A DNA stretch of 64,000 nt from Neoceratodus forsteri (GCA_016271365.2 CM028132.1:584915001-584979000); one strand, 5' to 3'; positions 45,835-57,983 are shown, numbered from the stretch's first letter. The notes: generated by a model from the sequence alone, not told the origin. Numbers and translations: made by a program.

Positions 45835-47618
45835 GTGGATGGTGCTGTCCATCCATCTGCAGGGATGGAGGATCTCAGTTCAGAGGAGATGGTGGAGGAG
45901 AGTGGTCATGCTGCTGTAAGATCAGAGCTCTTGGTTTCTACTTCTCAGATTACGGAAGAGATTAAGGTAGATACAAACCAAGAAATGGCTCAGACTTTAA
46001 AGGAACCTTCAGATTCCCCAGTACTAAATGAGGGAATTATGACAGAAGAACTTCATTTACAACAAGAATTAGAAAGGAAAAAAATTCAACTTTTGGATTT
46101 AATTTCGATTGCAGAACAGGACTTTCATATTAGAAGCAGAACGGTCCAAACGTAAGCGTTCTATTGCTAGCCCCTTAAAAGAAGGTAATAAACGTTTGCC
46201 TTCTGGGCAATTGGATTTAGAACCTGAAGCTTCAAATATCAAGATGGTCGAAAGGTTGGAAGACAAAATTATACAAAGACCTTTATCAGAACAGACATGT
46301 CAGTTGACCGACTGGTCTCCAGGTGAAGTTCTAAGACAAGCCAGATGGTTGTGGATGGGTAATAGATGGATTCCCGACCCTGATATTCCAATACCAGGAT
46401 CCCCAGTTGGTATACAAGTTCAGACATTAAATTTGGAAATGGTACAAGAATCAATACCTATCACTGCTGTTGCTCAGTCTAAGTCTCCCAAATGCAATAG
46501 TGAGACAGCGCTACCTCAGCTTGAGGCTGCAGGAATACCTGATGCGTCAGACACAGGTACAGTGCATGATGATACTGTGGAGTTACACTCTACACCTATG
46601 AGACATTCAGTGACTGATAACACTTATCTTCCGCAGACAGAAAGTCGAGACAGTGGTGACTTGGACTCAGGTATTGGTTCTGTTAAATTATTACAGGAAG
46701 AACAGCTATGAGGGGGTAGTGAGAAATCTACAAAGGTTGGGCCACAGTCCTACACTGGTCTATTTCATAAACCAGCAGAAGCAGCTAAACGCCAGTTCCT
46801 GGTTCGTCTCCGGTATAAGGGCAAAGCTCCGGTAGTACCGGACCGAATTTGGGTAGGGAAGACTTTGCTTCTTGATTCTATGAGATTCTCTCCGGCAGAG
46901 GTATATGCTTTCATTCACCCCCCAGGAGATCACAATTATGATATTAGTTTTTGTTCTATTATCACACTAGATAAATTTTGGAGACTTTATTATGAAGTTA
47001 AAGAACAAGACATTTGGAAAGACTTTCAGGCCATCCCCATAACAAAACCTATGATTAAAACTGTTACAGTTCTCTTCAGGAATGAGGGGGTTAATATTTC
47101 AAACATAGTGTTTTAGTTGGAAAAACATTGCTCAGTCTATGATAAACCCAAACCCATTATGGATGAAAATGGTTTTTGGACAGGGGGTTGGACAGTAAGA
47201 GTACAATTACATCAGACAGCGAAAAGTATACAGCATTTGCCTAGTTCTTTTTTTTTGGGTAGAGACAGAGGCATTTCTTTTTTATGCAGGACAGCCAAAA
47301 AGCTGTTATAAATGTGGGTCATTATCTCATCTGAATATATCTTGTGACCAAGTGAAATGTTTTCATTGTGGGGTACTGGGACATACAGCAGGTCATTGTG
47401 TGGCTCTGCTAGTTTGTAACTTACACGAAGAACAAAATCATTCTTATGCTGAATGCCCTTGGGTAACTGTGAAAACTGATGAATCCTCTGATCAGGAGTA
47501 TTATTTAGCTCAGGCAAAAAAATCCTTTTGTGGTCCCGATAATATGTTTGGGAATAGATGTCAGAGTAGGGGTAGGGGGTTGGGGGTCCTGGCGATAGGA
47601 GACAGGCAGTCCCCTTGA
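45835..47618 (+). pseudogene. Tx1-L1 ORF1 remnant (RNA-binding, zinc knuckles)
   Basis: Frames 45835-46155 and 46109-46711 (acidic and low-complexity N-terminus with EELHLQQELERKKIQLLDL), then after stops 46,790-47,311. The latter has KRQFLVRLRYKG, SPAEVYAFIHPPGDHNYDIS, DKFWRLYYEVKE and GFWTGGWTVRVQL, the conserved part of Tx1 ORF1. A frame change leads to three cysteine knuckles: CYKCGSLSHLNISC (about 47,305-47,346), CFHCGVLGHTAGHC (47,357-47,398) and CNLHEEQNHSYAEC (47,417-47,458). In the third the second Cys is His. It would bind element RNA. A TAG at 47,114 and several frameshifts. Confidence 0.75.
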
Positions 47619-48119
47619 AACCCACTGATCCCTTTGAAGGACTTATTCCCCCTCTTCCTGAAGATTTGTTAATTCCGATAATGATAAATGAGGGAAGGGA
47701 AGGGAAGACAGGGAAACCCCTTTTGTGACCCCTCAAGGTTCAAATCACAGGTTAACTAAATTGTTAATGCATGATACTTCAAATTTAGAAGGTTTGCCAC
47801 AAGATCTAGGAGTTAGCCTAGTTATGCAAGATGTGATTCTTGATGAAGAAGAGGATAAGCAAATTGCTTCTTCTTCTTCTTTAGTAACGCAGCCTTTGAA
47901 AGGACAGGGTGTACTTTCTTATCTCCACTACCTCTAACCAACAGATTTGCATTTTTTTCATCCTGGGGAGACCAGGTAGAAAAAGATCATCCTTTAATAG
48001 ACCCTGATAGTTCATTATGATAGTAGCTTCAGATTTACCCATTAAGAATACTCGGTCTAAACCACAGAAACGTGTAACTAAATCAAGTATTAAAAACCCT
48101 AAACCCTCTCCCTGAACCC

Positions 48120-51100
48120 TCATCGATATCTATTGCTACGTTAAATGTTAATAGTTTGAAATCTCAGGTAAAACGTTTGACTACGTTTGGAATCTTATTA
48201 AATTTTCAATATGAGGTATTTTTGTTACAGGATACTAGATTGCATTCACATAAAGACGTTTTGCAAGCAACCAAAGATTGGAATTGGGGGATATCTCACT
48301 GGTCTATGGGAAATTAGACACGTTGTGGTGTGGGAATTTGTTTCCTTACACCAGAAGTACTAATTCATAGACTAATAGATGTGGAACCAGGCAAAGTCAT
48401 TATTTTAGATGTGTTACTAAAAGATCTGCAGTGTCGGTTAATAACAGTGTATAGACCACAGATGAAAGCTCTTCAGATAGATTTGCTGAAGAAAATACAA
48501 CCTTTCCTTTATACTAGTCGACAATTTTTTTTTTGTGGAGACTTTAATATCAATCTTCAACAAAGAACAGATGCGGGAAAACAGTATTGTGATAAAACTT
48601 TTCTTAAATCCCTTCTTTCAAAAGCAGGTTTAACAGACACTCATTCAGTAGGTCATAAAAAGGCTAAACCAACATTTTTCAAGGGTGTTTTATCTTCTAG
48701 AATTTATTTTGTATTTACTCACAAAACCTTGGGAATTGCAAAACGTCTTTATGTTCCTGTGGAATCTTCAGATCATTGTCTAATTGGAATCAGTGTTGAA
48801 AACCCCCCAAGTAGGCAAAAAGGTCCTGGAATTTGGAAACTTAATACTTCACTTCTACTGCAACCTTCGGTTTTATCAGATTTAAAAATAATTATATACA
48901 ATAAGATATCTACTATGGGATTATATGAAGACATTGTTCAGTGGTGGGAAGATTTGAAAATTTGTTTGGCGACTTATTTTCAAATAATTGGTAAATCTCA
49001 AGTTAAATGAAAATATGAACACCATTTATCCCTTAGACACAATTTGGGGTCGTTATTATCAGCTCATACAGTAGGGGAAAACATTTGATGGAAGAGATTA
49101 AGAATATGAAACAAGAAATGTCTAAATACCAATATGATAGACTGAGTTCTTTATATAAAGAACAATCATTTGGTACGCAAGGAAAGACAGCCCATGTAAA
49201 TCCATTTTTGGCTTGTCAGTACCATAGAGAAAAATGGTTATTTACCAATCTAAATACATCTACTGGGAACACAGTTACAGATAATTTAGGAATTATGCAA
49301 GAATTAGATAACCACATTGAAAAGACTTTTGGGGTACAAAATCTAGATTCGGATTTTTTGGTTCAGTTTTTACAGGTAGCAACTCTTCTACGGGTGCCTG
49401 TCACAATGCAGTCCACCATGACAGTGGATTTTACAAAACTAGAACTCAAATCAGTTATTCTTTCTCTTAAACAAAACGTGTCTCCAGGGTCAGATGGATT
49501 ATCCAGTGAGTTTTACAAGGTTTTGTGGGGAATTATGCCAAATGAGTTTTTAAGTTTGTATAATTTTTTTTCTTAATGAAGTATATTTGCCTTCTAAGAT
49601 TTATGAAGGACTGATGATATTTGTCCATAAAAAAGGAGACCGTGCTGATATAGAGAATTGGCGCCATTAATGTTGCTTAACATAGATTTTAAAATGTTCT
49701 CTAAATTGTTAGGAAATAGATTATCATTAGTTATGCCTGATTTGGTTAGTAATTCACAATTTTGTTCGGTTCCTGGATGAAGCATTGTAGATATTTTGTT
49801 ATTTATTAGAGAGATAATGGAAAGTGGGAAAGGAGAGATGGGGTTACACACAGGTTTTGGGTATTTAGTGAGTTTAGACCAAGCTAAAGCATTTGATGAA
49901 GTTGCCCATAATTATTTATGGAGATGTTTATTAAAGTTTGGGATTCCAAAGTTATTTGTGGGTTGGCTTCAATTATGTTATGCTTTAGCATATGTTATTC
50001 CTTATGAAAATGGGTGGCAGGAGTATAAGCATCGGATTTTTAAAGGGGTACACCAGGGCTGTCCATTGAGTTCTCTCCTGTATGTTTTAGCTTTCGACCC
50101 TATGTTACCTGTTTTGAATAGATCACCTTTGATATCAGGTATACAAGGAGAAATGGGGGTACATATGAAGACAGTAGCATATGCAGACAATTTATGCTTA
50201 ATTCTGCATGATGGAGCTTCTATAACGAAAGCCTGTGATTTAATTAAAAATACAGGGACGGTTACTGGTGCAAGAATAAATTAACTAAAATCTCATTGTT
50301 TGACTATCATAGACTCCCCTAATGAACCAGAGGTTGTGGGTGGGATATTGGTAGAGCATGTTCCATGTAAAATATTGGGTATTTATTTTGGGGGTGCAGA
50401 TAGTGCGGTTTTTAATTGGATGCATGCCCTACAAATAGGTCACGCTAAAGTGGCAAGCTGGAACAGATGGAAATTATCCAAACAGAAGAGGGTATATTTG
50501 TTAAAGACTTTCTTGATTCTGGTCTTCTTATATTTAAGTAATGTTTATTTATTACCTAAGAGTTTAGAGACATCTTTATTGAGAGTTTTTTAGTGGGATT
50601 TGAGGTACGCCGATTAAACCCAATTAAACATAATATATTATATTTGGATATTAAATCCGGAGGTCTGAATATGGTGAATCCAGTCCTTTTTTTTTTGTTA
50701 CTGTATTTCTATATTCTAATTTGGTGCCGGTGATGATGGCTCAGGGATCATTTTGGATTTCACCAGTTAAAAAGAAATTGATGACTATTTTGAAGGAATG
50801 GGAGTCTAATTAATTTGTTCATTAAAATAAAAGATCCCCAAGGTTAGTAGAAGGGTGGGTTGAGATTTTTGATAAAATTCAATTATGGGAAATAAAATGG
50901 GATTTTGTTATGCATTGTACTTGGAAAGCTTTGTATAAAACAGTATTAAATACTTTTTTTATGACTCCCCATTTTCAGGAATGTCAAACCAAACTTGTTT
51001 AGGCATATCAAAATATATCACGAATCCTCGTATTCCTGTGCATATGTGGGACACTGTTTGGTTAGGGTTACACAAAAAAATGAATATACGGAATAACCAA

Positions 51101-51514
51101 AAGCACAAATGATTACAGGAACGCTTATGTCCAAGAGAAAGCTGTGTTTTATTGTTAGAAACAATGGAGCATCTCTATTTTCAATGTCTCTATGCAATGG
51201 AGTTTTGGGATGTGGTAAAAAAACGATGGAAGGGTAGAGTGACAGTTCCACCTTCTGAGGACCTTTTATATTATGGGATGTATGATAAATGTGTGGCACA
51301 GGGTTTTCTTAGTACCCAACAGATGATACATAGTTCCTTTCTTTATTGGATATGGATTTCTAGACGTAGGTTATTGTTACAACAAGACATCCAGGTGTTT
51401 GAACTCTTTTGCATGTTGCAACAAGAACTTGGCAGATTTAAACTGCGGGAGAAATCTACTTTAGATAAGGTATATTGGGAAGAACCGTGGAAGGAGTATG
51501 ACTTTATATTATGA
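48120..51514 (+). pseudogene. Tx1-L1 ORF2 remnant (endonuclease and RT)
   Basis: The endonuclease starts ISIATLNVNSLKSQVKRL, LLQDTRLHSHKD, then 48,330-49,010 with VYRPQMKALQ, FFCGDFNINLQQRTDAG and ESSDHCLIGI. The pre-RT and RT frame 49,085-49,576 has SLKQNVSPGSDGLSSEFYK. After a broken stretch (PLMLLNIDFKMFSKLLGNRL), 49,796-50,284 has VSLDQAKAFDEVAHNYLWRC, KGVHQGCPLSSLLYVL and VAYADNLCL. The catalytic box is YADN (50,180-50,191) instead of YADD. The thumb continues at 50,300-50,593 and a C-terminal zinc-binding-like part at 51,152-51,514. Multiple stops. Confidence 0.82.
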
Positions 51515-51799
51515 ATTTATTATGGTATAATACCAATTTATATATTCATTGTTTGCGATTATATAAGTATAATCTTATGACTGTACCAAAGAGTGGTAAT
51601 AATAAATTCCACCTACCTTTATAGTAGGAAGGGGCAGGGTTATAGTGATTCTTTTTTTCCCTTAATTTCAGGATTAATGTATATATTCTTGTGATTTTTT
51701 TTATTGTTCTTTCTGTTTTATGGTTAAGTATGATGTATTATTGTTTTGTATATCATTTGTTATGATCTTGTTTTGATTCAAATAAAAAATTCCCCTACT

Positions 51800-52005
51800 C
51801 TTTTCGATAAGTGCCATGGGATCTTTAACATCCACATTAACTACCACCAATCCAGGCAGATGGGACCTCGGTTTAACGTCTCATCCAAAAGATGGCACCT
51901 CAGAAGTGCAGCACCCCTCTCATGTTGCACTACAGTGTCAGTACTGGGATACTAACCCAAGTGCCAGATGTGGGAACTGAACCCACAGCCCTCCGATCTC
52001 CTGGC

Positions 52006-52037
<32 letters not shown>

Positions 52038-52058
52038 TGGCACTGACATGGTTTGTCT
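51800..52058 (-). mobile_element. tRNA-derived SINE, MetaSINE-like core
   Basis: On the minus strand the head has TGGCTCAGTAGGTAGCAC (box A) and GGGTTCAGTTCCC (box B), then CTGACACTGTAG. The core has GCACTTCTGAGGTGCCATCT, GATGAGACGTTAAACCGAGG, and the end is GTTAAAGATCCCATGGCAC. The core phrase is shared by a SINE group found in many animals, especially sharks; I think this is the MetaSINE-type core, from memory. It follows the Tx1-L1 3' end directly. Confidence 0.75.
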
Positions 52059-52311
52059 ACAGTTGTTTAAAAGATGCTCAGCTTTATTATTAACTGCTAT
52101 TGCCTTCTAGCCCAGCACCCCATAAAGTTGGGTGGCAGCCTGTTCCAGAAGATCAGATAAATGCAGCCAGGTCAAGTGTTTCTGCTATAGTTCCCACTCC
52201 CCATGGACAGGTACCATCAGTATATCCCCAGACATCGGGAAGGGGCTGGGCTACATTTAAATACAAGTGCTTAACCAATCACAATGTATAATCAATAAAT
52301 ATACAATAATG

Positions 52312-52458
52312 GATGGGGAAGTGTGCTTAATGAAAAAATAATGGTTGCCTGAGGTATGGGATGCTACACAAACCCTGAGGGCGAAGCCCAAGGGGTTTAT
52401 TAAAGCATTCCACAGTGAGGACAACCATTAATTTTGAATTTAAGCACACTTCCCCATC
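52312..52458. mobile_element. 147-bp hairpin MITE
   Basis: GATGGGGAAGTGTGCTTAA at 52,312-52,330 has its complement at 52,440-52,458. Pairing continues inward through CAACCATTA, GGATGCT/AGCATTCC and AAACCC/GGGTTT to a GGGCGAAGCCC tip near 52,371-52,390. No coding capacity. The flanks are AT-rich, and a duplication could not be fixed. Confidence 0.85.
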
Positions 52459-52464
52459 TTTTAT

Positions 52465-52535
52465 TATTTATAATTGCTGGTCAGAAATTTTTTGTCACTT
52501 TGGTTTCCTGGTGCTGTCTCACTGAAGCAGGCATG

Positions 52536-52583
<48 letters not shown>

Positions 52584-53040
52584 CTGTATTTGTAAGAGAC
52601 AGTCTTCTTTTTACTTTTTTTATTTCTTGTTTTATTTGTTAACTTTTTCATTTTTTTGTGAAACACTGTGTTTAGGTTGCTGTGATGATAGTGATCGCAA
52701 TCGCGCCCAACTTTGGGAGACACTTTGTGGCTGTTCTTCATACAAGTTGAACTCTGTGGCTTCAGAATGATAGGATCAACCAGATATGCTTTAAGCTAGC
52801 AAAAATGCCTTTTGTTTTACGGTAAAAAAAAAAAAACCAGCAAATAGATGACTTGGTCCGGCAGCTCCTTGCTCTGTGGGATGAAGAGCAGCCATGTTTA
52901 TTGAATTGCTTAGCCCACCCAGGAGGAATGCAGAGCCAATCTGGATGTGCCTCTTATTCAATTGAGGTGGTGTGTGTTTGCCGTTATTATTATAACTGGG
53001 TCAAGCAATCGAAAAAATTGCTGACCAGTTATTATAACAC
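52465..53040. mobile_element. non-autonomous DNA element with about 28-bp TIRs
   Basis: The left end TATAATTGCTGGTCAG.AAATTTTTT (52,468-52,495) matches the complement of 53,008-53,037 (TATAATAACTGGTCAGCAAT then TTTTT). The interior has no transposase frame and contains an (AC)n tract. It abuts the hairpin MITE. Confidence 0.55.
52538..52580. repeat. (AC)n microsatellite
   Basis: About 21 AC repeats without interruption. Confidence 0.97.
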
Positions 53041-53099
53041 AATTAAATGAACAATTAAAAACAATGTGGTGAAAGACCAGGCATATACTTAAAGTGACA

Positions 53100-54782
53100 G
53101 AGATAGTATAAATGCAAATATAAGCATCCACATATCACCAGGATTACCGGCTTCATCCTCACTGGGATGGATGCTGGCCACATCACTGTTGCCATCTTTA
53201 TTGACCTGGCAAAGGCTTTTGATACTGTGACTCACTCTCTTCTCCTGATCAAACTCGCCAATGCTGGTCTATCCAACTGGGTCACATCTTGGTTCCACTC
53301 CTACCTCACTGGCCGATCCCAAGCTGTCCGTATGAGTACATCCACATTGGATCTCCTCCCAATCACGTCAGGAGTGCCACAAGGCTCTGTCCTAGGCCTC
53401 CTTCTGTTTCTGATCTTCCTGAATGACCTGCCATCCACCTGCGCACACACCGCTATCCACATGTACGCAGACGACACGGAGCTATATGCATCTGGCCCCT
53501 CGTCCTCGGAAGTTGCGACCAGACTACAGCAAGACTTCATCTCAGTCCAGCACTGGCTCCACTCAAATAACCTCCTCCTAAATGCCAACAAAACAGTCTC
53601 CTTAACCTTTGGTACAAGGCAAAAAATTTCTAGGCTCCCTTCACCATTAGGATTCCACACCCTGGAAGGGTCCCCTATGGAGTCCTGCACCACCTTCAGC
53701 TACCTCAGTGTCTGGCTTGACCAGCACCTCAACTTTTCCACACATATTGACTCTTTACTCAAGAAGCTGCACCCTAGGCTTGGTGCACTTTACCGGAATT
53801 GTGACAGCATCCCCCTTCCAGCCAGGAAGGACATTGTGAAAAAAATGATCCTCCTTGTCCTCGACTATGGGGACATAGTTTATGGCACCGGCCCAAAGAC
53901 CACATTAGCCAGGTTGGACCCTCTCTTCCACTCTTTTTGCCACTTTGCCCTGAACAGCCCCTAGTCCACACATCACTGTGCCCTATATCAAGCAATGAAC
54001 CTCACCTCTCTTGACAATCGCAGGCTAACCCACTGCGCAAAAATCCTGGCCAAGTATTGGTCACAGTGTCTCCCCTCCTACCTCTCCGACATCTTAACAA
54101 ACCCTAGCACAAGCATACACACTCAGAAACTCAGACTCCAGGTCCCAAGCTGTCCCCTACCAGTCTACCACTACATGGCAGTCAGGTTTCAGCTACAGCA
54201 TTCCCATGCTGTGGAACTGCCTCCCAGCTAACATTCGTCGCTTCACCTCCTTTCCACACCTAAACTCCATGCTCCAAGATCATTTCGTCCCTGCCTGTGC
54301 TTGTGTCTAGGCATTTCCCAATCACTACTAAAATCTCTGGGTATGTCTACACTTAGCAAATTGCAATTAATTGGTGCCTAACTATTGTTTTCTCACCTTA
54401 TACTGTCTCTCATATGGCTCAAAGTTAATTTTATTGTACACTTGCTGTATGTAACTGTGTTTACCAACTGACTGTCTCAATCCAATGCGAACGTGGAATC
54501 AAAACCAAATGTTAGTGATCTTCCACAATGTATTCACTTGTCTATATTGTCTTCAACTGTCTACCTCATGCCGTATGTACTGTGGTTACCAATTGACTCT
54601 CTCAAGCTATTACTGACTTGTAATCAGAACCAAATGTTAGTGTTTCTCCCACTATGTATTCACTTGTCTATACTGTTTTCAACTATCTACCTATGTTCTC
54701 CCTCCCCCAGGATGCATCTGTAATTGAGCAGTATTCTGCTCAGTATGCCTTCCTGGTAAAATGCTTAAATAAATAAATAAAC
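53100..54782 (+). mobile_element. L2-type LINE, 5' truncated (family D)
   Basis: The RT domain to the 3' end. The 3' UTR finishes GAGCAGTATTCTGCTCAGTA, TTCCTGGTAAAATGC and TTAAATAAATAAATAAAC. The hairpin and CCTGGTAAA word parallel other L2-group ends in this window, but the protein is a separate family. Confidence 0.85.
53149..54231 (+). pseudogene. L2-type ORF2 remnant, RT and C-terminus
   Basis: Frame 53,167-53,964 has IFIDLAKAFDTVTHSLLLIK, TSGVPQGSVLGLLLFLIFLN, MYADDTELYAS (YADD at 53,464-53,475), LHSNNLLLNANKT and FSYLSVWLDQHLNFSTHI. A frame break at 53,962-53,995 leads to RRLTHCAKILAKYWSQCLPS and ILTNPSTSIHTQKLRLQ, ending at 54,231; the rest (LWNCLPANIRRFTSF) continues in another frame to about 54,310. 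Only two breaks are visible, so it is less decayed than most elements here. No endonuclease. Confidence 0.87.
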
Positions 54783-54785
54783 AAA

Positions 54786-55640
54786 AAGTAGTGAAACCCC
54801 CATCCCTTATGAATGATAGCATTTTTAGATATGTAATTATTAATCATGCATATAATAAATACCCGCATTGCAAATGACTTTTCTTATATTAGAAAGACAA
54901 ATCATTTATATTGCACCAATTATGGCAAAGCGGGGCCAAAAAGGTGGTGAGGGGAAAAGCTCAAAAAGTAGCTACAGTTAAACAAAGGATGCTAGGTCAA
55001 TGCTATCACTGAACCCACTGAACCCTATCCGATCTCTAGCCTTTAACGCAAAGATCCAGAAGCTTTTCTTTTTTTTTTTTTTAACAGTGCATATTTTATC
55101 CCCCTGCAGCTTGGCCTGCATTGTCATCTAGCCATCATCCCCAGCACTCCAGTGACCAGACCACTCAAGCTCATACTGGGGGCTAGCACGCAGTGCTCAT
55201 GGTGGGGTTCCCCCTTTTCCCCAGCCACCAGGCCCCAATCTAATACCCCTGATGTGATTCAGCACTAGTCTAGAGGAGCACAGGGGCATGGCCATCAAGC
55301 TGCCATGACCAACCACCATATTTTGTCAAGATTTACTCCCCTTAGGGCTACAGACATGCAATGACATCTATGCACAGCGTGCCAACGTCGACTGCAGCCA
55401 TCCCTGTTCTGGTGCACTGTGATCTGCATCAAATCTGATCACTATAGGGTGTCACTGCAGCTCAGCACAGACTCCAATCCCACCCCAGGAAGCAGAGAGT
55501 AGCCCACAGGCACTCAATCTGCTTCCTTTCCCACCAACCCCCAATGACCCGTGCTCACATCCGAACCTACGTAGCTGGTGTGGAATGAGGTGTGGCATCC
55601 AGCACCTCAGCCCTCAGTGCCACCAGGCCAGCTATAAGCT
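54786..55640. other. interval without recognised gene
   Basis: An AT-rich start, a T run near 55,068-55,082, then C-rich sequence to 55,640. No exon or element end recognised. Confidence 0.4.
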
Positions 55641-56440
55641 TTCCTTTTGAACAATCTTTCTTTCCAAATTGCCTCCACAAGGACCAACAGTCACCCTTTC
55701 CAAACCTACAAATTTGATCACATGATTAATACTCCTATTTTTCATGACATGTTGTACTATAGCATAAGACATATCATCTCTTCCCATTGCTCTTAACATG
55801 TTCCTTGATCCTGGCCTGAAATTCTCTAGTTGTTCATTCTAGTAAGGGAACATTGTTTAACCAGGAGTAGCATACTAAGCAGAAGTTTGTTTCCAGATGT
55901 GACCCGGGAGCACAAGGAAGTTAAGTGACCTGCTCAGGATCACACAGTATGCACCTTGCTGACTGTGCGATTCAAGCCCAGGTGTCCAGATCTGCAGCTC
56001 AGGGCCTTAACCCACTGAGCTATACTGTACTGTATATCACCCCCATGGTGTAACAGCAAAGTCTTTAATACAGTGCACCTTACCTGTGGCCGGATTAGTA
56101 AAAGTCTTACTACTTTTAACATAATGGCAACTCTTACATTTGCCACAATGATGTGTACCAATAGGTGGTGGTGCTGACCATAATGTGTTCTCTATTTTAT
56201 TGATAGGGAGAAAACTGTGAACCACTTAATCCTCAATAGTAAGGGCCCTTCTAAAAAACAATCGAGGACCAATATTAACACAGGCTCTAATTCTGTCATC
56301 TGTCAACAGGATACCTCAATTTGTGATCAACATACCCTTTAACTTATAAGCTCTCACACTAAATCAGTTATAACGCTGTACTCCCTTAAATTCCCTACAC
56401 TTCTAGTATTCTGTTTCTTGACAGATAAAGCACTCATGTG
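55640..56440 (-). pseudogene. Penelope linker and GIY-YIG remnant
   Basis: The minus-strand frame gives NIGPRLFFRRALTIED and VVHSFLPI, then GTHHCGKCKSCHYVKSSKTF, then NPATGKVHCIKDFA, the CxxC..C linker plus start of the GIY-YIG domain. The SINE at 55,845-56,045 follows where the family continues into its GIY and YIG motifs. Past the SINE the frame reads FQARIKEHVKSNGK, DDMSYAIVQHV, KFVGLERV and NLERKIVQKESL, the C-terminal half of a GIY-YIG nuclease with the R...EH motif. The core between is lost or replaced. Confidence 0.7.
55845..56045 (-). mobile_element. tRNA-derived SINE inside Penelope element
   Basis: The reverse complement has TATAGCTCAGTGGGTTAAGG (box A), GGGCTTGAATCGC (box B), core TGTGTGATCCTGAGCAGGTC then ACTTAACTTCCTTG, and GTGCTCCCGGGTCACATCTG. 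Same family as the SINE at 24,165-24,390. Confidence 0.72.
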
Positions 56441-56462
56441 GTCCATGTTATCAACAACTGGC

Positions 56463-57983
56463 TAGATATTCAGACTGCGCCTGGCAGTGGTGCAAATGGG
56501 GGCATAGTGCAACTGAGATGCGCCAGGGTCAGGACAGTGTAATATTCAAAGATGGTGTACCATGGCACATCACCCTTGAATATGGCACAGAATGTGCATG
56601 GCACAAGTACAAAGCACTGACACATTCTCTAGGCAGGGATGACTGGGAATGCACCAGCGCAACTGTAGTTGTGCTGGGTGCAACTTCCACAACATTCAGA
56701 CTTGGGCATGTGGCATGCGGCATGCGGCATGGGGCCATCTGCATGTCATTATGGCCCCATTTGCATGTGATGTGTAGTGCATCCCTGCAAAATGCTCCTG
56801 GTGCCCTGCATAGCCACCTTCAACATGATAGGAATCCCTGGTAGTCTAGTGGCATCCCCCCTCCCTCCTGTAAACCCAATCACGGGCAAATGCTACATAT
56901 ATAATCCCTGGGGGTGTAGTGGTATCCCTCTCCCTCTTTATGCACAATTGCAGGCAAAGGTTACATGTATAATCCCTGGTGGTCTGGTGGTACCCCCCAC
57001 CCACAAAGGCACCCCTGCCCACCCAGCTGTCCCCCCCATCATCGGTGGGTGGCAGCAACCTGCCCGCATACCGCTTGCCGAATGACAGCTTACAATAGCA
57101 GCTGTAAGCCTATTGGTCCACACTGTGGACATATGGGCTTGCAGGGCATATTGCACTAGTCATTCACAAATCTGTGAATGACTAGTACAGTATGCACTGC
57201 AAGCGTGTGGACCAATAGGCTTACAACTGGTACTGTAAACTGTCATTCAGTGAGCAATGGGTCAGTATGCGGGTGGGTTGCTGCCACCTGTCAATGACAG
57301 GGGGGAACTGGGTGAGCACTAGACCACCAGGGATATTATTTTAACATTTACCAACAACTGGGCATATGGAGGAAGGGGGATACCACTACACCACCAGGGC
57401 TTATATATGTAGCATTTGCCCCAATCTGGTTTACGGGAGGGAGGTGTAATACCACTAGCCTACCAGGGAAAATATTTCTAATACTACTATCCACAATCGA
57501 CCTTGCAGCAGGAAGGGTGGTTTACCACTGGACTGCCAGGTTTTTAACCTGTATGGTCACCTGTTGGGCATAATGGGAGGGAGGGGGGAACCACTAGACC
57601 ACTGGGAAGGGTGTTGGTGCTCATGGACGGTGTCCCTGCTGGGAGGGTGGCCACCCATGGCTGGCAGGTGCTGTGTTGCACCCTGCAATACAGCAGCCCA
57701 CCTGTGGCTGGTCTGGCTTTGCCCCTGTTTTTTTTGGCTCAACTTTGAGCCCCCCATGTGGCATAAAACAGGGTTATGCAGGCATATGTGCCGCACATCC
57801 CAGACTGAATATCGGGATGTGGTGCATATGCATGGGCACGCCCACTGCAGTTGCATGGCATACATTAACTTTGCACCCCGGCACATTGGAACTTGTGCTG
57901 CATTAGTCCCAATTTTCAGTATCGTGCCGGGCGCATTGCTGAAGTTGTGCTGGTACAACCCCTTTGAATATCCTGGCCAGTAT
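56463..57983. mobile_element. 1.5-kb fold-back DNA transposon
   Basis: Almost the whole element is one inverted repeat. The ends are ACTGGCTAGATATTCA at the left and the complement of TGAATATCCTGGCCAGT at the right. Arms pair along about 700 bp through GGGCAAATGCTACATATATA, AATCCCTGGTGGTCT, GGTGGCAGCAACC and CCTATTGGTCCACAC. The centre is a perfect 14-bp stem (57,155-57,168 with 57,173-57,186) around four bases. Inserted in the Penelope element between its RT and linker. No transposase frame; superfamily unknown. Confidence 0.85.

Larger units (their letters stand above)
45800..51790 (+). mobile_element. Tx1-type L1 LINE, long copy
   Basis: ORF1 with an RNA-binding-like region and CCHC knuckles, ORF2 with endonuclease and RT, and a 3' UTR ending at about 51,790 (TTTTGATTCAAATAAAAAAT). 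ORF1 style and RT motifs (HQGCPLSSLLYVLAFDP) fit the L1-Tx1 group of frogs and fishes. AT-rich compared with its neighbours. Broken by stops and frameshifts but long enough to be nearly full length. Confidence 0.8.
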
